Positions 20,168 to 29,176 of a DNA stretch of 64,000 nt are shown here, piece by piece (position 1 is the first letter of the stretch; every line of letters begins with the position of its first letter). The DNA comes from Kribbella antiqua. GTDB lineage: Bacteria > Actinomycetota > Actinomycetes > Propionibacteriales > Kribbellaceae. Position numbers and translations under genes: made by a program. Location of the stretch: contig NZ_SLWR01000005.1 of assembly GCF_004345665.1 (NCBI RefSeq), positions 372,001 through 436,000 of the forward strand. Direction: 5' to 3'. The notes under the pieces were generated by a model. It did not search any database. It was not told the origin of the DNA and worked only from the letters and a program-made list of their open reading frames with translations.

Positions 20168-21633
20168 GTACGACGATTCACCCAGAGCCGCAGCTTGACC
20201 GCTCGATCACGGTCAACGGCTCGCCGACGGCGCTCGGTAACGTCGCCGTCCACACGACCGCGCTGGACTGGCTGCGCGATCGCGGCCTGACCGGAGCCAA
20301 GGAAGGCTGTGCCGAGGGCGAGTGCGGCGCGTGTTCCGTACTCGTCGCCCGGCCTGGGACCGACACCCCGACGGAGTGGACCGCGGTGAACGCGTGCCTG
20401 CTGCCGGTTGCGTCGCTCGATGGCCAGGAGGTCATCACCTCCGAGGGCCTGGGCTCGCCTGCCGACCTCCACCCGGTGCAGCAGGAGCTCGCCGTACGGG
20501 GTGGGTCGCAGTGTGGCTTCTGCACTCCTGGGTTTGTTTGCAGCATGGCTGCTGAGTTCTACCGCTCTGGGCGTACGACGGCCAACGGGCATCGCGATCA
20601 CGAGCATGGCCCTAACGGGTTCGACCTGCATGCGCTGAGCGGGAACCTATGTCGGTGTACGGGTTATCGGCCGATTCGGGATGCGGCGTACGCGCTGGGT
20701 GAGCCGACGGCGGATGATGCGCTGGCGGCGCGTCGGCTCGCACCGCCGCCTCCGCCGGCGGCTACAGCGATGGAGGTCGACGGAGCGGAGTTCCTTCGGC
20801 CGGCCGAGCTGGACGACGTACTCGAGCTGCTGGCGGAAAGCCCTGAGGCGCAGATCGTGGCGGGGTCTACCGATGTCGGCGTGGAGGTAAATATCCGTGG
20901 TGTCCGGAAACCGCTCATAGTTGCTATCGATCGGCTTTCCGCGTTGCGGGAGTTCGATTTCGGGCCGGACGAGGTGCGCATCGGCGCGGCGATGACGCTG
21001 AGCGAGATCGAGCGACTGCTCAAGGGACGCGTACCGCTGCTGGCGCAGCTGTTCCCGCAGTTCGCCTCCCGCTTGATCCGCAACGGCGCGACGATTGGCG
21101 GCAACCTCGGCACCGCGTCGCCGATCGGCGACACCCCGCCCGCACTGCTGGCTCTGGAAGCCTCGCTCGTACTCGCGTCCCGCCGCGGCGAGCGGGTCGT
21201 GCCGCTGGCGGACTACTTCACCGGCTACCGGCAAACCTCGAAGGCTCCCGACGAACTCATCCGGTCCGTCCTGATTCCGCTGCCGCTCGAGCCGTTGACT
21301 GCCTTCCACAAGATCGCCAAGCGGCGCTTCGACGACATCTCGAGCGTGGCCGTCGGATACGCCGTCGACGTCGAGGATGGCGTCGTACGGCGGGCAAGGA
21401 TCGGGCTCGGCGGAGTCGCCGCCACTCCGCTGCGCGCGCGGGCAACCGAAGACGCGCTGATCGGCCGGCCGTGGACCGAGCGGACCGTCCGCGAGGCGGC
21501 TGCGGTGATGGCGGCCGAGGGTACGCCGATGGACGACCACCGGGCGAGTGCGTCGTACCGCTCGGCAATGCTCGGCCAGTCGTTGCTCCGCTTCTACGCC
21601 GAGAACGCCAGCCGGGAGGAAGCCAGCGCATGA
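20164..21633 (+). CDS. xdhA: Xanthine dehydrogenase small subunit (2x[2Fe-2S] and FAD)
   Basis: The 489-residue subunit starts with a plant-type [2Fe-2S] domain (EGCAEGECGACSVLV), then the second cluster (GGSQCGFCTPGFVCSMAAEFY and GNLCRCTGYRPIRDA), followed by an FAD domain (AGSTDVGVEVN, NGATIGGNLGTASPIGD). It takes electrons from the molybdenum subunit to NAD+. A His/Gly-rich insert (about residues 138-156) separates the two cluster-2 motifs. ATG 20164 overlaps the permease stop by ATGA; the frame upstream to 19177 is a shadow. Confidence 0.93.
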   Translation: MSTTIHPEPQLDRSITVNGSPTALGNVAVHTTALDWLRDRGLTGAKEGCAEGECGACSVLVARPGTDTPTEWTAVNACLLPVASLDGQEVITSEGLGSPADLHPVQQELAVRGGSQCGFCTPGFVCSMAAEFYRSGRTTANGHRDHEHGPNGFDLHALSGNLCRCTGYRPIRDAAYALGEPTADDALAARRLAPPPPPAATAMEVDGAEFLRPAELDDVLELLAESPEAQIVAGSTDVGVEVNIRGVRKPLIVAIDRLSALREFDFGPDEVRIGAAMTLSEIERLLKGRVPLLAQLFPQFASRLIRNGATIGGNLGTASPIGDTPPALLALEASLVLASRRGERVVPLADYFTGYRQTSKAPDELIRSVLIPLPLEPLTAFHKIAKRRFDDISSVAVGYAVDVEDGVVRRARIGLGGVAATPLRARATEDALIGRPWTERTVREAAAVMAAEGTPMDDHRASASYRSAMLGQSLLRFYAENASREEASA

Positions 21634-23993
21634 GCCAGCTGTCCGAACGACCTCAGCAAGCCGTTGTCGGATTGCCGCTTCCGCACGAGAGCGCTGCTCT
21701 CCACGTCACCGGCAAGGCGCTCTACACCGACGATCTCGTCGTACGCACTCGTGATGTCCTGCACGCCTGGCCGGTCCAGTCGCCGCATGCCCATGCCGAG
21801 ATCACTGCTCTCCGAGTAGAGCGGGCGTACGACGTACCGGGCGTGGTGCGGGTTCTCACCGGAGCGGACGTGCCCGGGGTCAACGATGCCGGGGTGAAGC
21901 ACGACGAGCCGTTGTTCCCGACCGAGGCGATGTTCTATGGACACGCCATTTGCTGGGTACTGGGAGAGAGTCTGGAGGCTGCCCGCCTCGGCGCCGCGGC
22001 CGTTGAGGTGGAGTACAAACCGCTCCCCTCGCTGGTAACGGTCCGCGAAGCGATCGCCGCGGGCAGTTTCCAAGGCACCGGACGGCACTTGTCCCGTGGT
22101 GACGTCGACGAGGCTTTCCGCGATGCGGAGCATGTCTTCCACGGCGAGTTCGAGTTCGCCGGCCAGGAGCACTTCTACCTCGAGACCCATGTCGCGTTGT
22201 CACTGGTCGACGAGGCCGGTCAGATCTTCGTCCAGAGCAGCACGCAGCACCCGTCCGAGACGCAGGAGATCGTCGGGCACGTTCTCGGCGTACCGAGTCA
22301 CGAGGTGACCGTGCAGTGTCTCCGGATGGGCGGAGGTTTCGGGGGCAAGGAGATGCAGCCGCACGGGTTCGCCGCCATCGCCGCGCTCGGGGCGACGTTG
22401 ACCGGCCGGCCCGTGCGGCTGCGGCTCAACCGCACGCAGGACATGACGATGTCCGGCAAGCGCCACGGCTTCCACAGCGAGTGGCGAGCGGGCTTCGACG
22501 GCGAGGGCCACCTGGTGGCACTCGACGCGACCCTCACCGCCGACGGCGGCTGGAGCCTCGACCTCTCCGAGCCGGTCCTCGCCCGCGCGATGTGCCACCT
22601 CGACAACGCCTACTGGATCCCCAACGTCCGCGTCGACGGCCGGATCGCCAAGACGAACAAGACGTCGCAGACAGCGTTCCGCGGCTTCGGCGGACCGCAG
22701 GGCATGATCGTCGTCGAGGACATCCTCGGCCGCTGCGCACCTTTGCTCGGGTACGACGGGATCGAACTCCGGCGACGCAACCTCTACCGGCTGAACGACA
22801 CCACGCCGTACGGGCAGCCGGTTCGTCACGCCGACCGGCTCGAGTCCTGCTGGAGCCAGGTGTCGGAGAACGGTGACGTCGTACGGCGGCGCGCGGAGAT
22901 CGAGCGTTTCAACGCAGAGCACCCGCACCGGAAGCGGGCGTTGGCGATGACGCCGGTCAAGTTCGGCATCTCGTTCAACCTGACCGCGTTCAACCAGGCC
23001 GGGGCTTTGGTGCACGTCTACAAGGACGGCTCGGTGCTGATCAACCACGGCGGCACCGAGATGGGCCAGGGCCTGCACACGAAAATGCTGCAGGTAGCGG
23101 CGACGACGTTGGGCGTACCACTGGCTCGGGTACGGCTCGCCCCGACGCGGACCGACAAGGTGCCGAACACCTCGGCCACAGCGGCTTCGTCCGGAGCGGA
23201 TCTGAACGGCGCAGCGATCAAGAACGCCTGCGAGCAGATCCGCGAACGCCTCGAGCAGGTCGCCGGCGGCCGCCTCGGCATCAGCCCGCGCGACGTGCGG
23301 TTCGTCGACGGTTCCGTGCGCGGCCTGACGTTCGACGGCGAGAGTTTGCGCTGGGAGGAAGTCGTCCACGACGCCTACATGCAGCGCGTCCAGCTGTGGG
23401 CGGCGGGCTTCTACCGAACCGAAGGGCTGCACTGGGATGCCAACGCGATGCGCGGCGAGCCCTTCAAGTACTTCGCGTACGGCGTTGCCGCGGCCGAAGT
23501 CGAGGTGGACGGGTTCAGCGGCGCCTACACGTTGCGCCGGGTCGACATCGTCCACGACGTCGGCGACAGTCTCAGCCCGTTGATCGATGTCGGCCAGATC
23601 GAGGGCGGCTTCGTCCAGGGAGCGGGCTGGCTGACGCTCGAGGACCTTCGCTGGGACGAGAGCGACGGCCCTCATCGCGGCCGGCTCGCGACTCAGGCCG
23701 CGAGTACCTACAAGCTGCCGAGCTTCTCGGAGATGCCTGCGGAATTCAATGTCCGCCTGCTGGAAAAGGCGCACGAGGACGGTGCTGTGTACGGCTCGAA
23801 GGCGGTCGGTGAACCGCCGCTGATGCTCGCGTTCTCGGTGCGTGAGGCGTTGCGCCAGGCTGCGGCGGCGTTCGGTCCTTCCGGGACGAGTGTCGACCTT
23901 CCGTCGCCGGCGACACCCGAGGCCGTCTATTGGGCACTGGAACAGGCCCGGTCGTCGGTCCGCGTGGAGCAGCTCGAGGCGAGTGGAGTGTGA
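21630..23993 (+). CDS. xdhB: Xanthine dehydrogenase molybdopterin-binding subunit
   Basis: The 787-residue subunit oxidises hypoxanthine/xanthine to urate at a molybdenum cofactor. It has QEHFYLETHVAL, RMGGGFGGKE, the substrate-binding Arg in TAFRGFGGPQGM and the catalytic Glu in KAVGEPPLMLAFS. ATG 21630 overlaps the xdhA stop by ATGA and its stop overlaps the xdhC GTG, so the three proteins are translationally coupled. Confidence 0.94.
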   Translation: MSQLSERPQQAVVGLPLPHESAALHVTGKALYTDDLVVRTRDVLHAWPVQSPHAHAEITALRVERAYDVPGVVRVLTGADVPGVNDAGVKHDEPLFPTEAMFYGHAICWVLGESLEAARLGAAAVEVEYKPLPSLVTVREAIAAGSFQGTGRHLSRGDVDEAFRDAEHVFHGEFEFAGQEHFYLETHVALSLVDEAGQIFVQSSTQHPSETQEIVGHVLGVPSHEVTVQCLRMGGGFGGKEMQPHGFAAIAALGATLTGRPVRLRLNRTQDMTMSGKRHGFHSEWRAGFDGEGHLVALDATLTADGGWSLDLSEPVLARAMCHLDNAYWIPNVRVDGRIAKTNKTSQTAFRGFGGPQGMIVVEDILGRCAPLLGYDGIELRRRNLYRLNDTTPYGQPVRHADRLESCWSQVSENGDVVRRRAEIERFNAEHPHRKRALAMTPVKFGISFNLTAFNQAGALVHVYKDGSVLINHGGTEMGQGLHTKMLQVAATTLGVPLARVRLAPTRTDKVPNTSATAASSGADLNGAAIKNACEQIRERLEQVAGGRLGISPRDVRFVDGSVRGLTFDGESLRWEEVVHDAYMQRVQLWAAGFYRTEGLHWDANAMRGEPFKYFAYGVAAAEVEVDGFSGAYTLRRVDIVHDVGDSLSPLIDVGQIEGGFVQGAGWLTLEDLRWDESDGPHRGRLATQAASTYKLPSFSEMPAEFNVRLLEKAHEDGAVYGSKAVGEPPLMLAFSVREALRQAAAAFGPSGTSVDLPSPATPEAVYWALEQARSSVRVEQLEASGV

Positions 23994-24832
23994 CGGCCGA
24001 AATGGAATGGATGAAGGCGGTTTCGCGGCTTCGCTCACAACGGCAGCCTGGGGTGTTGGTCACCGTGATGTCTGTTCGAGGGCATGCCCCTCGGGAGGCC
24101 GGCGCCAAGATGGTGGTCTCCGCGGAACGGACTTGGGCCACGGTCGGCGGCGGCAATCTGGAGGCGCTTGCCGTTGAGCGTTCCCGCGCGATGATCGGGG
24201 CGGGTGTTGTTGAGCCGGAGGTTCTCGAGGTCGCGTTGTCGGACAAAGCGCCGTACCAGCATGGGGTTCAGTGTTGTGGTGGCGAGGTGAAGCTGTTGCT
24301 CGAGCCGTTGCCGGTGGTTCCGTCCGTGGCGATCTTCGGAGTGGGGCATGTCGGGCTCGAGCTCGCGCGGATCCTGGCTCGGCATGACATCGAGCTGCAT
24401 CTGATCGATTCGCGTCCCGATCAGCTGGTGGCCGAGCGGCTCGCCGTACTCGATGATGCGGTGGCCAATGTCCACGTGCACCACGTGCCGGTGCTGCCGG
24501 AGCTAGTTGTCGGTGAACTGCCGGCGGGTACGCATGCGCTGGTGATGACGCATGACCACGCGGAGGACGCGGCGCTGTGCGATGCCGCCATCCGCCGGGG
24601 CGATCTGGCCACGATCGGGTTGATCGGCTCGAGCGCCAAGTGGACGCGGTTCCGCCGCAAGCTCGCCGAGGACGGCAACACCGACGAGGCGATCGCCCGG
24701 ATCACCACGCCCATCGGCCTGCCGGAGCTCACCGGCAAGGAGCCGGCCGTCATCGCGGTCAGCGTGGCGGCCTGGCTGCTCCAACTATTCGTTGCCGAGC
24801 GCAACCCTGTTCACCGTGAGGCGAAGGCATGA
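23990..24832 (+). CDS. xdhC: XdhC-type molybdenum cofactor insertion/maturation protein
   Basis: The 280-residue product is an XdhC/CoxI protein that binds Mo cofactor and matures xanthine dehydrogenase. It has the N-terminal VTVMSVRGHAPREAGAKMVV, the conserved cysteine pair in HGVQCCGGEVKLLLEPL, and a Rossmann domain (VAIFGVGHVGLELARILARH). Start GTG 23990 overlaps the xdhB stop; the stop overlaps guaD by ATGA. Confidence 0.92.
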   Translation: MTAEMEWMKAVSRLRSQRQPGVLVTVMSVRGHAPREAGAKMVVSAERTWATVGGGNLEALAVERSRAMIGAGVVEPEVLEVALSDKAPYQHGVQCCGGEVKLLLEPLPVVPSVAIFGVGHVGLELARILARHDIELHLIDSRPDQLVAERLAVLDDAVANVHVHHVPVLPELVVGELPAGTHALVMTHDHAEDAALCDAAIRRGDLATIGLIGSSAKWTRFRRKLAEDGNTDEAIARITTPIGLPELTGKEPAVIAVSVAAWLLQLFVAERNPVHREAKA

Positions 24833-26118
24833 CGATATTCCGAGGAACCTTCCTCGACACCCCGGACAACCCGTTCACCGGCGGCGGCCTGCGGGTCGAC
24901 GCCGACGCCGCACTGCTGGTCAGGGACGGCGTAATCGTTGCTCGAGGCCCCTTTAGCGACGTACGACGGGCGCACCCGGCCGAGGACATCGTCGACCTGA
25001 CGGGCGGCGTGGTCTTGCCTGGGTTCGTCGACACCCACGTGCACTTCCCGCAGATCCGGGCGGTCGGCGGGCTCGGCCTGCCCTTGCTGGAATGGCTCGA
25101 TCGCTATGCGCTGCCCGAAGAGGCTCGGATGGCGGACACCGGCTACGCGGCGGGGGTCTCAGCCGAGTTTGTCCGCGGCCTCGCGGCTGCGGGCACCACT
25201 AGCGCGCTGGTGTTCGGCGCTCATTATGCCGATGCGGTCGACACGCTGTTCGCCGCCGCCTCTCAGGTCGGTCTGCGGATCACGAGCGGACTGGTCGTGA
25301 GCGATCGGCTGTTGCGGAAGGACCTGCTCACGACGCCGGAACGCGCGTACACGGAATCCCTGGCCTTGGCGGAGCGCTGGCACGGCGTCGGTCGCAACCG
25401 GTACGCCGTGACGCCGCGCTTCTCGCTGTCGTGTACTGACGACCTCCTCGCGGTCTGCCGCCGGGTGCTGGACGAGGTTCCCGGCTCGCTGTTCACCTCG
25501 CACGTCAACGAGAACGAGGCGGAGATCGCGGTTGTCGGCGAGCTGTTCGGCGGCAGCGACTACGTGAGCACGTACGACCGGCACCGGCTGATCGACCACC
25601 GGGCTGTGCTCGCGCACAACGTCCACCCGATCGACGTCGAGCTCAAGATGCTCGCCTTGGGTGGTGCGGCGGTCGCTCATTGCCCGACGAGCAATGCCGC
25701 GTTGGGCAGCGGGTTGTTCCCTCTGGCTCGGCATGTGCAGTACGGCGTACGCGTCGCGCTCGGGTCGGACGTCGGGGCCGGCACGGGGTTCTCGCTCTTG
25801 AAGGAGGGGCTGCAGGCGTACTTCGTCCAGCGGCTGCTCGGGGAGCACGGTTGCCCGCTATCTGCGGCGCACCTTTTGTACCTGGCAACGTCTGCTGGTG
25901 CTGAAGCGCTTGGGCTGCACGAGGTCGGCGACCTGAGCGTCGGCAAGCGTTTCGACGCCCAACTGCTGCGCCCTGCCGACGGTTCCCCCCTAGCCGTCAG
26001 CGTCGAACACGCCGACGACGCCGAAGAAGCCCTGGCCCGAATCTTCACCCTAGGCACCCCCGCCGACGTCCACGCCGTCTGGATCAACGGAGACCTCCTG
26101 CACCCCGAGCGCCCTTAA
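24829..26118 (+). CDS. guaD: Guanine deaminase
   Basis: The 429-residue amidohydrolase converts guanine to xanthine, the substrate of the upstream xdh. Zinc ligands and substrate residues appear in GFVDTHVHFPQIRAVGG, FTSHVNENEAEI, LAHNVHP, HCPTSNAALGSGLFPL and LGSDVGAGTGFSLLKEGLQA. It is the last gene of the permease-xdhABC-guaD operon. A large inverted repeat lies about 130 bases beyond the stop and may terminate it. Confidence 0.92.
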   Translation: MTIFRGTFLDTPDNPFTGGGLRVDADAALLVRDGVIVARGPFSDVRRAHPAEDIVDLTGGVVLPGFVDTHVHFPQIRAVGGLGLPLLEWLDRYALPEEARMADTGYAAGVSAEFVRGLAAAGTTSALVFGAHYADAVDTLFAAASQVGLRITSGLVVSDRLLRKDLLTTPERAYTESLALAERWHGVGRNRYAVTPRFSLSCTDDLLAVCRRVLDEVPGSLFTSHVNENEAEIAVVGELFGGSDYVSTYDRHRLIDHRAVLAHNVHPIDVELKMLALGGAAVAHCPTSNAALGSGLFPLARHVQYGVRVALGSDVGAGTGFSLLKEGLQAYFVQRLLGEHGCPLSAAHLLYLATSAGAEALGLHEVGDLSVGKRFDAQLLRPADGSPLAVSVEHADDAEEALARIFTLGTPADVHAVWINGDLLHPERP

Positions 26119-26247
26119 CCGCCACGCATACGCCGACCAGGCGCACGCCGTCACCTCGGACACCGACCAGCCGGACGCCGGGCAGGCCGTACGCCGGGCA
26201 GGCGTACGCCGGCACGCGCACGCCGGCGCCTCGGAGCTGCCCATTTC

Positions 26248-26323
26248 GTGGGTTCACCCACCAGGTTGTGGGTTCGCACCCCGCATACCGTGGGGGAACC
26301 CACAAGCTCGTGGGTGAACCCAC
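26248..26323. terminator. Two-tier inverted repeat between convergent deaminase genes
   Basis: The outer arms are GTGGGTTCACCCAC (26248-26261) and GTGGGTGAACCCAC (26310-26323); the inner arms are TTGTGGGTTC (26266-26275) and GAACCCACAA (26296-26305). Each outer arm is itself nearly self-complementary, so cruciform and hairpin forms compete. Placed between guaD (+) and the 8-oxoguanine deaminase (-), it can act as a bidirectional terminator. Confidence 0.65.
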
Positions 26324-26374
26324 CAAACGCGGAAGGAGCTGATCGCGGCTTTGATGGCGAGGTCAGCGGGTTTT

Positions 26375-26507
26375 GACCAGCTTGCCTTCGGCTTGATCAG
26401 CGGGCCTTGACCAGCTTGCCTTCGCGCCCGACCAGCCTGCGTTCGCGCTGACCAGCCTGCGTTCCAGCTGACCAGCCTGCGTTCGCGCCTGATCAGCGGG
26501 CCTTCGC
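26375..26507 (-). repeat. Roughly 20-base repeats grown from the 3' end of the deaminase gene
   Basis: Units close to GACCAGCCTGCGTTCGCGCT begin at 26375, 26409, 26430, 26450 and 26470, with GATCAGCGGGCCTT variants at 26395 and 26491. The last variant overlaps the stop of the 8-oxoguanine deaminase gene. Read on the minus strand after that stop, two units again spell tails of the type KLVKAR-stop and KLVKTR-stop, copying the true end LVAKAR-stop. Confidence 0.7.
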
Positions 26508-27851
26508 GACCAGGGCTTGCTGGGTCTTCGTCACCTGCGCCGCCAGGGCGGACTCGTCGACGGTGAGGACGGTGTCGTGTTCGACGACGGGGCGGCCGTT
26601 GACGAGGAGAAGTTCCAGCGGTGGCGGCGTACCAAGGACTAGTGCAGCCACGGGATCGGAGATGCCGGCGTGGTCGAGGGTGTCGAGGCGCCAGACGGCG
26701 AGGTCGGCGAGTTTGCCTACTTCCAGCGAACCGATTTCGTCCTCGCGGCCGAGGATGCGGGCGCCGTCGAGAGTTGCCATCTCGAGCGCCGCGCGTACGT
26801 CGAGCGCCTGAGGACCACCGCGGGCGCGAGCGAACAGCAAGGCGTGACGAATCTCTTCGACCAGACTGCCGGCTTCGTTGCTGGCGGCACCATCTACGCC
26901 TAGGCCGACCGGGCTGCCGGCTGCTCGCAGGTCGGCGGCACGGGCGATCCCGGCGCCGAGGCGAGCGTTGGAGCTTGGGCAATGTGCGATGCCGGTGCCT
27001 GTCTGGCCTAGTTGCTTGATCTCCGCGTCGTCGAAGTGGATGCCGTGGGCGAACCACACGTCCGGGCCGGTCCAGCCGAGCTGAGCGGCGTACTCCAGTG
27101 GGGTGCAGCCGTGGTTCTCGCGGCACCAGTCGGATTCGTCGGTGGTCTCCGCGAGGTGGGTGTGAAGCCGGACGCCTTTGCGACGGGCCAGTACGGCGGC
27201 GTCGCGCATGAGGTCGCCGGTGACGCTGAACGGCGAGCAAGGGGCGACCACGATCTGCAGCATCGAGCCTGGGCTGGGGTCATGCCAGCGGTCGATCGCG
27301 GCCTCGGTCGCGGCCAGGATCTCGTCGCGGTCCTCGACTACCGAGTCGGGCGGCAGTCCGCCGTCCTTCTTGCTGAGGTCCATTGATCCGCGCGCCGGAT
27401 GGAACCGCAGTCCGACCTCCGCCGCGGCGCGGATCTCCGCCTCCAGAAGATCTTTTCCGTCTTGCGGAAAGACGTAGTGGTGATCGGCGGCGGTGGTGCA
27501 GCCGGTACGCGCGAGCTGCGCCAGCGCGGCCTGTGCGGCGACGTGGACTGACTCGTCATCGATGCCGGCCCACACCGGGTAGAGCGTGGTCAGCCAGCCG
27601 AACAACGTCGCGTCGGCGGCGAGCCCGCGGGTCACCCACTGGTAGAGATGCTGATGGGTGTTGACGAACCCGGGGGTGACGAGACAGCCGCGTCCGTCGA
27701 TCACCCGGGCTCCGTCGTACGCCGGCGCCGGCCCTTCGCCGACCGCGGCAATACGATTGCCTTCAGCAACTACATGACCGGTGAACTCGCGTCGCTGCCG
27801 GTCCAGCGTGACCACGCTCGCTCCGTCGATGACGATCGGCTCTGTGCTCAT
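26493..27851 (-). CDS. 8-oxoguanine deaminase-type amidohydrolase
   Basis: The 452-residue amidohydrolase belongs to the 8-oxoguanine deaminase / hydroxyatrazine hydrolase group. Metal and substrate motifs are GFVNTHQHLYQWVTRGLA, HLAETTDE, FAHGIHFDD, AHCPSSNARLGAGIA and GVDGAASNEAGSL. 8-Oxoguanine deaminase yields urate, which fits the neighbouring uricase genes. ATG 27851 follows AGGAG. A perfect IclR-type palindrome lies inside the coding sequence about 390 bases from the start, and the 3' end has been copied into tandem repeats. Confidence 0.82.
   Translation of the reverse strand: MSTEPIVIDGASVVTLDRQRREFTGHVVAEGNRIAAVGEGPAPAYDGARVIDGRGCLVTPGFVNTHQHLYQWVTRGLAADATLFGWLTTLYPVWAGIDDESVHVAAQAALAQLARTGCTTAADHHYVFPQDGKDLLEAEIRAAAEVGLRFHPARGSMDLSKKDGGLPPDSVVEDRDEILAATEAAIDRWHDPSPGSMLQIVVAPCSPFSVTGDLMRDAAVLARRKGVRLHTHLAETTDESDWCRENHGCTPLEYAAQLGWTGPDVWFAHGIHFDDAEIKQLGQTGTGIAHCPSSNARLGAGIARAADLRAAGSPVGLGVDGAASNEAGSLVEEIRHALLFARARGGPQALDVRAALEMATLDGARILGREDEIGSLEVGKLADLAVWRLDTLDHAGISDPVAALVLGTPPPLELLLVNGRPVVEHDTVLTVDESALAAQVTKTQQALVAKAR
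27454..27470. promoter_or_regulatory. Intragenic copy of the IclR-type palindrome
   Basis: TTTCCGTCTTGCGGAAA has the same perfect TTTCCG-N5-CGGAAA arms as the site at the hyi promoter. It lies within the 8-oxoguanine deaminase coding region, about codon 128-133. A bound repressor here could block elongation or shape DNA; it could also be a chance product of codons. Confidence 0.5.
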
Positions 27852-27988
27852 CGAGTGCCTGCTCCTCACGGGGGATGTGACCTCAGTCAACCCACCTGCC
27901 CGACACCCCGTCACCGGCAGCGACCACGAACTTCCCCCCGCCCGACACCCCACCATTGGAGGTTCCTACACGAAGGGCGGATCTACGC

Positions 27989-28068
27989 CACTCACCAACG
28001 TGCGCGATTGGCCGCACCGGGCCCACGGCTGAGCGTGGACCGTCGCGATCGCCTGCACTTGGTGAGTG
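27989..28068. repeat. Inverted repeat in the gap between deaminase and uricase genes
   Basis: CACTCACCAA (27989-27998) and TTGGTGAGTG (28059-28068) are exact inverted arms 60 bases apart. The gap 27852-28267 (416 bases) has no gene I can support. It holds this repeat and the larger hairpin at 28129-28254, plus the promoter of the deaminase gene. Confidence 0.4.
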
Positions 28069-28128
28069 CCCCACGTCCGGCCCCAGCACAAGCCGACGCC
28101 GCCAGAGCCTGGGGTTCGGGCGGTGGGT

Positions 28129-28254
28129 GGCGGATCGCCAGGCCATCACAACTGCGGCCTCCCGGCCGTGCGCCCCGTGAGTGCCTCGCCTGGCGCCCAT
28201 TGTGATGGCCTGGCGGTCCGCCGGGGACTGATGGCCTGGCGGTCCGCCGGGGAC
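28129..28254 (-). terminator. Long inverted repeat with a duplicated arm, downstream of urate oxidase
   Basis: Positions 28129-28151 and 28200-28222 are 23-base arms that pair with a single mismatch. One arm lies within a perfect 26-base tandem duplication (28203-28228 and 28229-28254, each starting TGATGGCCTGGCGGTCC). It begins 14 bases after the urate oxidase stop and probably ends that operon. Confidence 0.55.
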
Positions 28255-28267
28255 GGCGCCGGGGCTG

Positions 28268-29173
28268 CTACACGAAGCCGGGGGTGGCGTGCCAGGCGGA
28301 GCCGGGAGCGGAGGCTTCGTCGCGGGTGATGGTGGCTTCGATGAGGCCGTAGGGGCGGTCGGCGGCGATGAAGACCTCGCCGGGGTTGTCGACGCCGAAG
28401 GGGCTCAGGTCGACCAGGAAGTGGTGCTTGTTCGGGGCCGAGAACTTGATCTCCGCGACCTCGGGGTGCTGCTCGAGCACCGCCTCACCCATGCCGTAGA
28501 GAGTCTGCTGCAACGCGAGGCTGTGGATCTTGGCGAACTGCTCCAGCAGCAGCCGCTTGATCCCCTCGTACGACTTGTCCCAGTCGACATCCGTGTGGTC
28601 ATAGCGCCACCGGGCGACCAGCGACGTCGCGAGGATGCGGTCGTCCGTCTCCTGCAGCGTCGTGTACTTGTCCTTCAGGAACCCGTGGAACTCCGACCCG
28701 GTCGACTTGAGTACGACGAGGTCGCGGATGCCGGACACGACGTACGACTTCCGCTCGTCACCACGGCCCTCGACGTTGACGACGGTCGTACGGACGCCGC
28801 TGCCGGCCCGGACGAACGAGTGGTCGTGGCCCTCGCCGTCGACCGGGATCCGCTCCCACGCGTACTCCTCGACCTCGATCCGCGCGCCGTCGGCCGCCGG
28901 GGCGGCGTCGAGGAAGTGACCGCCGAGCGTCAGCGCGTAGTCCTCGATCGCGCCGACGCCCTTCTCCTTGGCGAACGCGAACGCGGTGTTCTTCTGGGTG
29001 TCGGTCGGCAGTACGTCGCGCTGGTCGCCGGTGGTGTGCGCGTCCTCGAAGTTTCCGCGCAAGGAGGACGAGACGTTCAGGTCGCGGATCTGGTGGCGCG
29101 GCGTGTCACGGTAGATGCGGACGACCCGGCTCTCGGCCTTGCCGTACTGATTGGCTCCCAGGTGGATGGCCAT
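28268..29173 (-). CDS. uox: Urate oxidase (uricase)
   Basis: The 301-residue enzyme oxidises urate to 5-hydroxyisourate. It shows the N-terminal lysine region LGANQYGKAESRVVRIYRD, the catalytic Thr in PTDTQKNTAFAFAKE, and NKHHFLVDLSPFG with the catalytic His. It is the last gene of the uraD-uraH-uox operon. Length and motifs are those of a complete, cofactor-free cytosolic uricase. Confidence 0.95.
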   Translation of the reverse strand: MAIHLGANQYGKAESRVVRIYRDTPRHQIRDLNVSSSLRGNFEDAHTTGDQRDVLPTDTQKNTAFAFAKEKGVGAIEDYALTLGGHFLDAAPAADGARIEVEEYAWERIPVDGEGHDHSFVRAGSGVRTTVVNVEGRGDERKSYVVSGIRDLVVLKSTGSEFHGFLKDKYTTLQETDDRILATSLVARWRYDHTDVDWDKSYEGIKRLLLEQFAKIHSLALQQTLYGMGEAVLEQHPEVAEIKFSAPNKHHFLVDLSPFGVDNPGEVFIAADRPYGLIEATITRDEASAPGSAWHATPGFV

Positions 29174-29176
29174 GGG

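Noticed and set aside
22115..22131. TTTCCGCGATGCGGAG inside xdhB
   Set aside because: Encodes Phe-Arg-Asp-Ala-Glu with an incomplete right arm; likely codon coincidence.
22200..24038. 612-codon minus-strand frame opposite xdhB
   Set aside because: Shadow of xdhB; low-complexity composition and no motif.
26119..26240. Repeated GACGCCGG/GCAGGC words suggesting a CRISPR-like array
   Set aside because: Units are short, irregular and without unique spacers; no cas genes nearby.
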